Assembly: GCF_003627955.1 (NCBI RefSeq)
Contig: NZ_RBWS01000012.1
Location: 124,001 to 188,000, forward strand
Direction of reading: 5' to 3'
Source: Sphingobacterium puteale
GTDB taxonomy: Bacteria > Bacteroidota > Bacteroidia > Sphingobacteriales > Sphingobacteriaceae
DNA: 64,000 nucleotides
Position numbers and translations under genes: made by a program. Shown in pieces: positions 54,905 through 63,523 of this stretch. Positions within the stretch are counted from its first letter, which is position 1. Each line of letters starts with the position of its first letter. The notes under the pieces are model-generated. The model saw nothing but the letters and a program-made list of their open reading frames with translations, made no database searches and was not told the DNA's origin.

Positions 54905-54951
54905 TTAATGGATAATCATCTTCGCTATTTGTATTCCCTAATGTAGTTGAA

Positions 54952-56142
54952 TTAGGTGTTGGACGGCGTCTCTTTAAATAGGGATAGCCTTCCGACCATG
55001 CCAAACATGAGTAGGCCGAAGCAGGCGAAAACACCATAGGAATAGCGCAAACTAAATGCTTCTGCAATATAGCCGATCAGTGGAGGACCCATTAAAAACC
55101 CGAGATAGCTAATGCTGGAAACCATGGCCAAGGCCACGCCTGATGGCACATTTTTATTTTGACCGGCGATGCTATAGATAGACGGTACATTACAGGCGAC
55201 ACCGATACCCACGAGCATAAAAGCAAGCGTGCATATAATAAATTGAGGAAAAATGACCGAGGTCATCATGCCTACGAACATCAGGAGTCCGCTATATTGT
55301 AAGGTTCTTTTGCGTCCCAGCTTACGGATCACGGCGTCGCCCACAAAACGGCCCGTCGCCATCATGATCATAAAAGAAGCATAGCCCACGACAACGAGCT
55401 TTTCGGGCGCATGAACGATTTCCTTAAAGTATACCCCGCTCCAGTCAAACATGGCGCCCTCGGTTGCCATGCTGAAAAAACCGATGATGCCCAGTTGTAA
55501 AAGACTGCCCTCAGGTCTGGAAAAAAAACTTCGCCGTTCTTTCTGTGGTGATTTTCCAGGAACCAGATAGCGTTGATTGATGAATGTATTGCCGATGACC
55601 AAGGCCAATATGATCAAAAAATGTGATAAGGTATCCAGACCAAGGTTCATGGTGAGCAGCCCGACCAAAGCGCCTGTAAAGCCGGCGATGCTCCATGCGC
55701 CATGGAAAGATGTCATAATGGACTTTTTATAGATCTGTTCGGTAGCTACCCCTTGCGTATTGACGGAGATATTACACATATTTCCCGTTACGCCAAAAAG
55801 AAAGAGAATAGCTCCCAGTTGCCAGGCATTTTGAGCAAAGGCGATGGAGCATAGGACCAATGCATATGCAATCGGTACGATACGCAGCACTTTGGCGCTA
55901 CCATATCTGGTGACCAATTTACCCGAAAGAGCCATTGTGACCAGCTGTCCTATGGGAAGCATCAATAAAATGGTTCCCAGCTGCCCTTCGCTCAGATGAA
56001 GACGCTCCTTGATGACCGGAATACGGCTAGCCCAGGAGGCGAAAGCAATACCCTGACAAAAAAAGAAAAGAGATACTGCAATCCGAATGCGATTACGTTT
56101 ATTATAAAGATCTTCTTCTGAGAGAGTTAGCGTAGTGTCCAT
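54952..56142 (-). CDS. MFS transporter (YbjJ-like)
   Basis: This 396-residue protein has 12 hydrophobic helices and the MFS-1 pattern; the opening FFCQGIAFASWASRIPVIKERLHLSEGQLGTIL resembles the YbjJ-like subgroup. The loop motif GKLVTRYGSAKVL follows TM2, and VIRKLGRKRTLQYS marks the middle. Function of this subgroup is not known, so the substrate is open. It diverges from the second tricorn-like gene across about 490 nt that carries a tandem 18-bp repeat. Confidence 0.85.
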   Translation of the reverse strand: MDTTLTLSEEDLYNKRNRIRIAVSLFFFCQGIAFASWASRIPVIKERLHLSEGQLGTILLMLPIGQLVTMALSGKLVTRYGSAKVLRIVPIAYALVLCSIAFAQNAWQLGAILFLFGVTGNMCNISVNTQGVATEQIYKKSIMTSFHGAWSIAGFTGALVGLLTMNLGLDTLSHFLIILALVIGNTFINQRYLVPGKSPQKERRSFFSRPEGSLLQLGIIGFFSMATEGAMFDWSGVYFKEIVHAPEKLVVVGYASFMIMMATGRFVGDAVIRKLGRKRTLQYSGLLMFVGMMTSVIFPQFIICTLAFMLVGIGVACNVPSIYSIAGQNKNVPSGVALAMVSSISYLGFLMGPPLIGYIAEAFSLRYSYGVFACFGLLMFGMVGRLSLFKETPSNT

Positions 56143-56636
56143 AGTTCCTGATTTTGAGGGTGCAAAGTTACGGATAAGTATTTCATTTTACGACAGCATC
56201 AATAAAGAAATTTAATCACTCAGTCCCGAAGGAACATAATCGCTAAGGCTTGGCAAGAGTAGAAAATGATAATAAAGATTGTTGAAAATTATATCTAAAA
56301 CAAGTGATAATTATCTTCTTTAATTTCGCTTTATGGTGGCCAAGGTTGCGATAATTATCTTCTTTTATGCATTTGTGTAAATTTTGTTATGTTAAACGCT
56401 TTATTATTAGATTGATACATTTTCCAGAACCAAACTTGACCCTACTCTACTTGATCAAGACGGCATATGTAGAATTTACCTGCCTTTTTTACTTAAATAT
56501 ACGAAGTTGTCCAAACAAGACCTACTCATGTCAGGTTAAAATACAATCAAAATGTAAAATTCGCAATACGTCAGTAGTTTTTCGATTTCGTATTCTATTT
56601 TTGTTAAAGGCAAACAATTATTAGCCTCCTAGATAA
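56143..56636. promoter_or_regulatory. Divergent promoter region with a tandem direct repeat
   Basis: About 490 nt between the MFS and tricorn-like genes. GATAATTATCTTCTTT occurs twice, starting at 56306 and 56350, 44 bp apart. Each copy contains the palindrome GATAATTATC, so they may be two operators for one dimeric regulator. No gene was recognised. Confidence 0.5.
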
Positions 56637-59600
56637 ATGATAAAAAAACTGCTTTTGAGTGCAGTTCTGGCCTACGGCGGAACTGCTTATGTCGTTGCGC
56701 AGCAACCGACATTTTTGTCTCATCCAACATTGACACCCGATGGGAAGGAGATGGTATTCAGCTATGAAGGAGATCTTTGGAAAGTAGCGAGCCAGGGAGG
56801 TGTTGCTGTCCGGCTTACGGGTATGGAGGGCAACGAAATCAACCCCCGAATCTCTCCGGACGGTAAATGGTTAGCATTCTCGGCCAATCAAAATGGGAAT
56901 ATGGATGTGTATGTCATGCCTTTGGCCGGTGGGGATATCCGTCAGCTGACCGCACATGATGCCTCCGATGAGGTGGACAGCTGGAGCTGGGACAGTAAAT
57001 CACTCTATTTTACTTCGACACGTTATAATCGCATGGGAGGCTACCAAGTCTCATTGGACGGGGGGACGGCAACCCGCCTATTTCCACATTTTTTCAACTA
57101 TATCAGCGGTATCGTTCCTACACCTTCAGGAGAGCTCCTATTTAACGATAGCTGGGAAGGATATAGTTCGGCAAACCGCAAGCGATATAAAGGAGCATTC
57201 AACCCCGATATCCGTTCCTATAACCCCAAAACAAAAGCCTTTCAGCAATATACAGACTATGTTGGAAAAGATCTTTGGCCAACGGCAGATCAAAAGGGAA
57301 ACATCTACTATGTTTCGGATGAAAACAACGGCGAATACAACCTGTATCAGCTCAGCGGTACGACCAAATCAGCACTGACAAGCTTTACAGAATCCATTAA
57401 AAGACCGTTTGTGTCAGCAAATGGCGATAAAATTGCATTTGAAAAGGGGTATCAACTCTATATTTATGATGTCGCCGGAAAAAAAACGGTACAGCCTAAT
57501 ATCGCTTTAAACCGTAATCAAGTACTTGGAAAGCTGAAGGAATTCAATATTTCGGGCAATATCAGCAATTTTGATGTTTCGCCCGACGGCAAAAAAATAG
57601 CCTTTGTATCCAGAGGAGAGCTATTTGTTTCCGATAGCGAAGGCAAGTTTGTGCGTCAGATGCCGGGCTCAGGCGAGCGTGTCATGGAAGTCAAATGGCT
57701 TAAGGACAGTAAAACCCTGCTTTATAGTCAAACATACCGGGGATATCAAAACTGGTTTTCACGTACGGCGGATGGAAAAAGTGAGGTGAAGCAGCTGACC
57801 GAAGACCTTCGAAACAACCGCGACATTAGCTTTAACGCCGACCGAACGAAAGCAGTATACCTAAGCGGCCGCGATGAGGTACGAACATTGGATCTAGGGA
57901 GTCTCAAAAGCCAGACCGTGGTTAAAGACGAAATCTGGGGCTTCCAGAATTCTTCTCCCTCATTTTCGCCCGACGGCAATTATCTGTTATTTACGGCAAT
58001 GCGTAATTTTGAGCAGGATATCTTTGTCCATAACCTCAAGAGCGGACAAACGACCAACCTAACCAATACCGGTGTCTCCGAAACCAGCCCTTATTGGTCT
58101 CCGGATGGGAAGTATATTTATTTTGCGAGCAACAGAACGAAACCCTCATACCCTACAGGAATGCAAAATTCGAGCATCTTCCGTATGGCACTGACCAATT
58201 TTGACCAACCGTATCGCAGTGCCAAGTTTGACGAATTATTTGCCCAGCCCGCAGTAAAAAAAGATTCGGTCGCAAATAAGCCGAAAGCGCCTAAAAAAGA
58301 AAACGACGCTAAGGATAAGAGTAAGTCAAATGCAGATAAGAATAAGCCGGCAGCTCCCGGTTCAGAATCGAAGAAGACGATCTTGGTACAGCTTGATCTT
58401 GAGGGCTTGCGTGATCGTATCGAACAGGTCAGTCCTGCATCCGGGACACAGTACAACCCTTTGGTGATCCAAAAGGCAGATAAGACCTATGTGTTCTATT
58501 CGTCTGACCATGAGGGTAAATTCAGTGCTTACCGTACCGTATATGAACCATTCACGGCGCCCAAAACTGAAAAGGTCATCGAAGGTGGCATGGGACAGGT
58601 ACAGGAATCGGCAGGTAAATACTTTGTGCTGAACAGGGGCACCATCCAGAAATACAGTCTGGAGGGAAACAAGCTCGATGCGATAACCATGAGCTTTAAA
58701 TTCAACCGAGATCTGGAGAAAGAGTTTAACCAGATGTTTTATGAGACTTGGGCCAATCTGGAAGAGAACTTTTATGACAGTAATTTTCATGGGGTAGACT
58801 GGACGGCAACCAAAAAGAAATACGAAAAATATCTGCCCGGCATTAACGACCGCAATGATCTGCGTATTCTCCTGAACGATATGCTGGGCGAGCTCAACTC
58901 ATCACACTTGGGCTTTAGTTCCACGGGTGCCGAAGAACGGAAGCCTTTTGGCTTCGTGACCAACGAAATCGGAGTGGAATATGATAGCGAAAACCCGTAT
59001 AAGATCAGCCGGATCGTAGGCAACGGACCTGCAGCAAAGAAAGAGGTGGATATTAAAGCGGGTGATGTGTTGGTCGCGGTCAATGGTGTTAAATTGAATA
59101 CTACGGCAGATCGGGACAGTTATTTTACAGGACCATCATTGGAAGAGGAAGTGCAACTGACATTAAGCCGTAATGGCAAAGAGGTCCATACCAATGTGCG
59201 GCCGGTTTCGAGTACAGCTTTTAGGGAATTGATTTACGATGAATGGATCAAGGATAACCGCAGCCGTGTAGACAGACTTAGTGACAATAAGATTGCTTAT
59301 TCACATATGAAGAATATGTCGGGCGGAGAATTACAGCGTTTTCTTATCGATATGGCTGAGCAGGAAAATAACAAGCAGGGCATCATCTTAGACCTGCGGT
59401 ATAATACCGGAGGAAATGTACATGATGAGGTCTTACGCTTTTTATCGCAGCGGCCCTATCTACAATGGCAGTATCGTGGTGGAAAACGAGCGCCACAGAG
59501 TAATTTTGCACCCGCTGCCAAGCCGATCGTGCTGTTGATCAATGAACAGTCTCTGAGTGACGCAGAGATGACCGCAGCTGGATTCAAAGCATTGAAACTG

Positions 59601-59840
59601 GGTAAAATCATTGGTAATGAAACTTACCGCTGGATCATCTTTACCTCAGGTAAGGGACTGGTCGACGGGTCTTTCTACCGCCTACCTTCCTGGGGTTGCT
59701 ATACGCTGGATGGTCAGGATCTGGAGCAGACAGGTGTCGCACCTGATATTTTTGTGAAAAATACAGTTCAGGACCGTATGGAAAATAAAGATCCGCAGCT
59801 GGAGCGGGCAGTGAAAGAAATCTTAGCCGATCTCAAGTAA
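56637..59840 (+). CDS. Tricorn-like secreted S41 protease 2
   Basis: This 1067-residue protein has a signal peptide (MIKKLLLSAVLAYGG through VVAQQ), PD40 beta-propeller repeats (about 25-530) with SPDGK turns, a Lys/Ala/Asp-rich linker (about 540-581), a C1-like region, a PDZ domain (about 784-854) and the S41 domain. The probable nucleophile is the Ser in NEQSLSDAEM near residue 970 and the His is in SSHLGF near 755. It has the same architecture as the protein at 30894, with clear sequence divergence, so they may have different substrates. Confidence 0.9.
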   Translation: MIKKLLLSAVLAYGGTAYVVAQQPTFLSHPTLTPDGKEMVFSYEGDLWKVASQGGVAVRLTGMEGNEINPRISPDGKWLAFSANQNGNMDVYVMPLAGGDIRQLTAHDASDEVDSWSWDSKSLYFTSTRYNRMGGYQVSLDGGTATRLFPHFFNYISGIVPTPSGELLFNDSWEGYSSANRKRYKGAFNPDIRSYNPKTKAFQQYTDYVGKDLWPTADQKGNIYYVSDENNGEYNLYQLSGTTKSALTSFTESIKRPFVSANGDKIAFEKGYQLYIYDVAGKKTVQPNIALNRNQVLGKLKEFNISGNISNFDVSPDGKKIAFVSRGELFVSDSEGKFVRQMPGSGERVMEVKWLKDSKTLLYSQTYRGYQNWFSRTADGKSEVKQLTEDLRNNRDISFNADRTKAVYLSGRDEVRTLDLGSLKSQTVVKDEIWGFQNSSPSFSPDGNYLLFTAMRNFEQDIFVHNLKSGQTTNLTNTGVSETSPYWSPDGKYIYFASNRTKPSYPTGMQNSSIFRMALTNFDQPYRSAKFDELFAQPAVKKDSVANKPKAPKKENDAKDKSKSNADKNKPAAPGSESKKTILVQLDLEGLRDRIEQVSPASGTQYNPLVIQKADKTYVFYSSDHEGKFSAYRTVYEPFTAPKTEKVIEGGMGQVQESAGKYFVLNRGTIQKYSLEGNKLDAITMSFKFNRDLEKEFNQMFYETWANLEENFYDSNFHGVDWTATKKKYEKYLPGINDRNDLRILLNDMLGELNSSHLGFSSTGAEERKPFGFVTNEIGVEYDSENPYKISRIVGNGPAAKKEVDIKAGDVLVAVNGVKLNTTADRDSYFTGPSLEEEVQLTLSRNGKEVHTNVRPVSSTAFRELIYDEWIKDNRSRVDRLSDNKIAYSHMKNMSGGELQRFLIDMAEQENNKQGIILDLRYNTGGNVHDEVLRFLSQRPYLQWQYRGGKRAPQSNFAPAAKPIVLLINEQSLSDAEMTAAGFKALKLGKIIGNETYRWIIFTSGKGLVDGSFYRLPSWGCYTLDGQDLEQTGVAPDIFVKNTVQDRMENKDPQLERAVKEILADLK

Positions 59841-60005
59841 TACTGCACAACAATACAAGGCTGGAAGCTGGAGGGGAATCCCCTCCGGCTATAGCAAGAT
59901 TAATTCCTCTGCGACCTCTTTACAGCTATTTAAAATTATTTTATCCCGCTCTTGTGAAATCTTGATCTTTTGTGCATCCCTTCTCAAAACATAAAAAGAA
60001 CAGAC

Positions 60006-60743
60006 ATGGAAAAGATCATATTACAAGTAAAAGAATCCTGCATGGCGGATTGGGGAAAAATGACAGCAAAGGAACAAGGGCGCTTTTGTGGCAAGTGCGA
60101 AAAGATAGTCGTTGATTTCTCTCAGATGAATGATCAGGAAATCGTTGATCAGATCAAAAGATCCAGTAAAGGGCTTTGCGGTCGTTTTTATGAAGATCAG
60201 CTGTTACGTGAATTGGATGCCAGTTTTTCCTTTGCAAAAAATCCGGTATGGCTTAATAAGTGGAATGGTATTGCTGCCGGACTGATGCTGATCGGTTCAT
60301 TGAGCTTGCCTGTGGTGCAGGCACAAACCTTCACAACAGGAAAAGTGGCTATGGTACATTCAAAAGACGTAGCAGCGATCGAATCTGTCGAAAAACAGAC
60401 AATTCCGAGCCAAGCTCTCAAAAGTGAACCTGCATTGTCAAATCAGGATAGCATTAAGGTAAAGATCTCAGGAAAAATTGTATGTGCTTCTGGCGAGGGC
60501 AGCATGGCGGGAACTGACGTGTCAATTGGAGATCACCATACGAAAGCTGGTGAAAATGGCAGCTTTGAGCTTTGGGTACCACAATCCCTATTTAGTAAAG
60601 ACCAGGAACTACGTGCACAAATGATCGGGTATAAGACTGTTGTTGTTCGCTTAAAAAAGGGCAACTCGAAAGCTATAAATAAGCCTATTAAGATGGAGGT
60701 TAGACCAATGATCATGGGGCTTATTGCTACTTCGGATCGGTAG
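60006..60743 (+). CDS. Membrane protein with N-terminal Cys motif and carboxypeptidase-like domain
   Basis: This 245-residue protein begins with an intracellular-looking domain: C13 in KESCMADWGKM, then GRFCGKCEKIVVDFSQM (CxxC), C58 in GLCGRFY. This pattern recurs in Bacteroidota proteins of unknown role and may bind a metal. A hydrophobic helix follows (about 91-106), ending LPVVQAQ, then a Ser/Lys spacer and a C-terminal carboxypeptidase-regulatory-like beta domain (about 158-235). Topology would put the Cys motif on one side and the beta domain on the other. Function not known. Confidence 0.7.
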   Translation: MEKIILQVKESCMADWGKMTAKEQGRFCGKCEKIVVDFSQMNDQEIVDQIKRSSKGLCGRFYEDQLLRELDASFSFAKNPVWLNKWNGIAAGLMLIGSLSLPVVQAQTFTTGKVAMVHSKDVAAIESVEKQTIPSQALKSEPALSNQDSIKVKISGKIVCASGEGSMAGTDVSIGDHHTKAGENGSFELWVPQSLFSKDQELRAQMIGYKTVVVRLKKGNSKAINKPIKMEVRPMIMGLIATSDR

Positions 60744-60997
60744 AAACTAGGCCACCTGAAGGTGTTCTATTTTTTGCTTGGCTGTAAGTGAGTAATGGTC
60801 GATGCATCGAGATGCCCAGAAGACTCTTTTGACAGTTTTTAAGTGCTTATATGTCTAATCTGGGCTTTTCCGAAAAGGTTTTGATCGTTATCGCATGTTA
60901 TATAATTTTGTGGAACCAATGTATGAATGTACATTTAAGGCGATCGAAGCCATGGAACAAAAAATGGAAGACAAAAAATAAAAAATCGACTTTATAC

Positions 60998-61028
60998 TTG
61001 ACTTTCTCTTTGCTGAACCTTACATTTG
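60998..61028 (+). promoter_or_regulatory. Promoter of tRNA-Lys
   Basis: TTG at 60998-61000, 20 nt, then TACATTTG at 61021-61028, 11 nt before the tRNA. Confidence 0.8.
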
Positions 61029-61039
61029 ATTTATCGAAT

Positions 61040-61112
61040 GACTTCGTAGCTCAGTTGGTAGAGCAACAGACTCTTAATCTGTGGGTCCTGAGTTCGAGCC
61101 TCAGCGGGGTCA
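61040..61112 (+). tRNA. tRNA-Lys (CTT)
   Basis: A 73-nt tRNA with acceptor GACTTCG/CGGGGTC (with G-T pairs), D arm GCTCAGTTGGTAGAGC, anticodon stem ACAGA/TCTGT around CTCTTAA with anticodon CTT, and T arm CTGAG-TTCGAGC-CTCAG. Discriminator A; CCA is not encoded. Confidence 0.95.
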
Positions 61113-61616
61113 CTTTCAAAAAAGCCGTTTTACGTGAGTAGGACGGTTTTTTTTTGTGGGTTATCCGTTCATTTACAATGAATTAGTGTATATCGTAGCA
61201 TTTTGCTGGTTAATATTTTTGTTAATTAATTCTATGTCCTAAAATACAACATTTAGGGCATAATTGATGTAAAAGTTATAGTTTTGGCGCATTTTTGGCG
61301 CACTTTTTTAGACTGTTTTCCAAGTAGGACATGATTTTTTTAGGTTTAAACCAAGTAATTATTGTGCCTTAGTCTATCATAATAATTGTTGATATAAATT
61401 TTGAACGGGCATACTATCTTTCTTCATTTTTTTAAATGGCAGTGGGTTGATTAAATCGGTCGCCAGCCGTACTTGTCGTTCAGGTTTACTACAAAATAGC
61501 CGCACCAAAGCCTTGCTTGGCTTATGGGAAGGAATTATAAAATTTTTAGTTTTTCACAAAGGAGTCTCATAGTAGACTTCGGATGCACTGAAGATAGGAT
61601 TCCGTAGTAGAACTAT
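61113..61616. other. Intergenic region between tRNA-Lys and the AraC-type gene
   Basis: About 500 nt without a gene. A terminator-like hairpin is at 61119-61157. The 10-mer TTTTGGCGCA occurs twice in tandem (61282-61291 and 61293-61302). I see no integrase or clear attachment-site duplication of the tRNA end. Confidence 0.5.
61119..61157 (+). terminator. Terminator after tRNA-Lys
   Basis: GCCGT / ACGGT arms with a loop, then a run of T. Confidence 0.6.
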
Positions 61617-62783
61617 TTAAATCTTAACATTTATATTGTTTTGCCGTAGATAATCACTAGGCGACATATTCGTAATCTTTTTAAAATTCCGGTAAAAACT
61701 TGTTTTGGAACTGAATCCACATTCAAATGCCAATGACACTAGATTATATTTTCGATTTTCTGGTATTAGGACTATTCGTTTGAATGTCTCTACCCTAAAT
61801 GAATTGACATAGTCATAGAAATTCTTGCCTTCTATCGAATTTATGACCTGAGAAAGTGAACCAGGTGGAATAGTAAGGAGGATTGCCAGATCACCTAATG
61901 TCAAATCTGGATTTTGGTAACATTTCTGATCTTCCATCAACTGGGTAAGCTCAGCATAAATTCTGTTCCTCTCGGTATCTTCTAATCTTGTTTTTTCGTA
62001 CTTAATTTTGTCAGATTTTTTCTCTTTATCAACCACTGCACTATACAGTGGATTTATAGTTAACTCGATCTCTTTAGGAAGAAGTACTTCATGTGTAGAC
62101 AATGCATTTGAAAAGATACCTACCTGTCGGATACCAAAATATCCGATAAAAAAAATAAATAGTGTTATCCCTATAAATAAGACTGGGGGGATCTGCACTG
62201 TTATTACAATTGCCCAGATAACCCCCATTCCGAAAACGAGATACTGCATCCAATTCAGCGTAATTTTGCTAGTATTGGAAAACTGCGCTTTAATGTTTCG
62301 ATTGTGTCGATATAAAAGGATTGTGGATAAAATAATATATATAGCTCCTGAAATCATAAGACCGGACTCCATTATCAAAAACACAAGGTCAAATTCAGGT
62401 GCAACATGATGATACCCTTTTGTGGTAACGATTGCAACAGGCAATAAAAAAACTAATACTATAGCTATTATAATAGCGGGAATAAAATGAAACAAATAAT
62501 GCCATGTATATTTCTGTTGACCACTTATAAAAACAATATATAAGTACAAAAATGGGCCATGTAAATATGGGAATGGTAATTCCCAGCCGATTAACTTTGG
62601 TATTTTTTGTATTTCGCCCGAACCGTAAAGCCCTATGAGAATAAGGTCAAAAAAAGCAAAAAAAAGCCAAGAGGCTAAAATTTTGTCTGCAACATTTTTC
62701 TGTTTCTTGGTAAGGAGTAAAAGAAACAGAAATAGTGAGATGCTAACGCCAAAAAAATAAATAAATAGCCAAGCTAAGTTCAT
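61617..62783 (-). CDS. Membrane-anchored AraC-family transcriptional regulator
   Basis: This 388-residue protein has seven or so N-terminal hydrophobic helices (about 4-230) and a C-terminal AraC helix-turn-helix domain (about 280-385). The second helix-turn-helix is clear: LVSLAFECGFSSKTSFYRNFKKITNMSPSDYLR. This 7TM-plus-HTH_18 form is typical of Bacteroidota. The ligand is unknown; the target genes are not evident. It stands apart from neighbours with its own minus-strand transcription. Confidence 0.9.
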   Translation of the reverse strand: MNLAWLFIYFFGVSISLFLFLLLLTKKQKNVADKILASWLFFAFFDLILIGLYGSGEIQKIPKLIGWELPFPYLHGPFLYLYIVFISGQQKYTWHYLFHFIPAIIIAIVLVFLLPVAIVTTKGYHHVAPEFDLVFLIMESGLMISGAIYIILSTILLYRHNRNIKAQFSNTSKITLNWMQYLVFGMGVIWAIVITVQIPPVLFIGITLFIFFIGYFGIRQVGIFSNALSTHEVLLPKEIELTINPLYSAVVDKEKKSDKIKYEKTRLEDTERNRIYAELTQLMEDQKCYQNPDLTLGDLAILLTIPPGSLSQVINSIEGKNFYDYVNSFRVETFKRIVLIPENRKYNLVSLAFECGFSSKTSFYRNFKKITNMSPSDYLRQNNINVKI

Positions 62784-62935
62784 AACGGGGTATAAATAAG
62801 CAGAAATAATTGCTGTTTTTTAATGAATTACTCGTTAAAAGCCAATTGTCCAGCTAACTTTCCATCAATGAGTACTCCATATCCAGACATCACTACAAAA
62901 TTAATTTAATTGGTTTGAAATTAACTGGAAAAAAA

Positions 62936-62971
62936 GAATTTGTTGTGTAATATCTTTTACACAACAAATTC
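62936..62971 (-). terminator. Hairpin between the small lipoprotein gene and the AraC-type gene
   Basis: A perfect 15-bp inverted repeat (GAATTTGTTGTGTAA and complement) with a 6 nt loop; on the minus strand it lies 34 nt downstream of the lipoprotein stop. A T run is weak. Confidence 0.6.
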
Positions 62972-63005
62972 TTCAGTAAGATAGATCTGCACTTCAGATT
63001 GTAAG

Positions 63006-63422
63006 CTATTGTTTTTCACCCACAAAAGTATATGGAATTTCTAATTCATTAACCACTAAGCTTAATTTCTTTTCTGAAACTTGATATGAAAACACCCCTT
63101 GAGGATCATCACCATCAACCAATCCTGGGACATCTGCTTTTGCCTGAATTGTCCTGGGGGGCACGCTTGAGTAAGGTTCTCCTGATTTTGCTTCAAACTT
63201 TAGTCGTTTATTATCCACCTTAGTAACAATAAATATGGCATTTGTATGGTTAGTTCTGCCAATACTTAAAATACCCTTATATGTTCCTGTTGCCACATCG
63301 ATGGAGCCACTATCTGAACCAGGGTTGTCATCCTTATCTTTGCTGCAGCCAACGTAAGATATCAACGCAAAAATAATGATCAATGCACTACTAAACCTAA
63401 TTTTTAAATTTGTCTTTTTCAT
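63006..63422 (-). CDS. Small lipoprotein of unknown function
   Basis: This 138-residue protein has a signal ending ISYVGC (Cys26), giving a lipoprotein. The acidic spacer KDKDDNPGSDSG follows, then a beta-rich domain with GTYKGILSIGRTNHTNAIFIVTKVDNKRL. Similar small lipoproteins with an SKDKD stretch are common in Bacteroidota. I recognise no known domain. It lies near a regulator and a membrane protein in the sparser part of the window. Confidence 0.7.
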   Translation of the reverse strand: MKKTNLKIRFSSALIIIFALISYVGCSKDKDDNPGSDSGSIDVATGTYKGILSIGRTNHTNAIFIVTKVDNKRLKFEAKSGEPYSSVPPRTIQAKADVPGLVDGDDPQGVFSYQVSEKKLSLVVNELEIPYTFVGEKQ

Positions 63423-63523
63423 ATTATTCTATTTTTAATTAGAGATTCAAAACTAAATAAACAGGTGACCATAAAAGTTCCACCTTACAAAACGGAACTC
63501 CTTTTATCCATATTTAAAGCCCA

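Noticed and set aside
60851..61141. 96-codon ORF on the plus strand
   Set aside because: It runs through the tRNA-Lys gene and its promoter, so it is an artefact.
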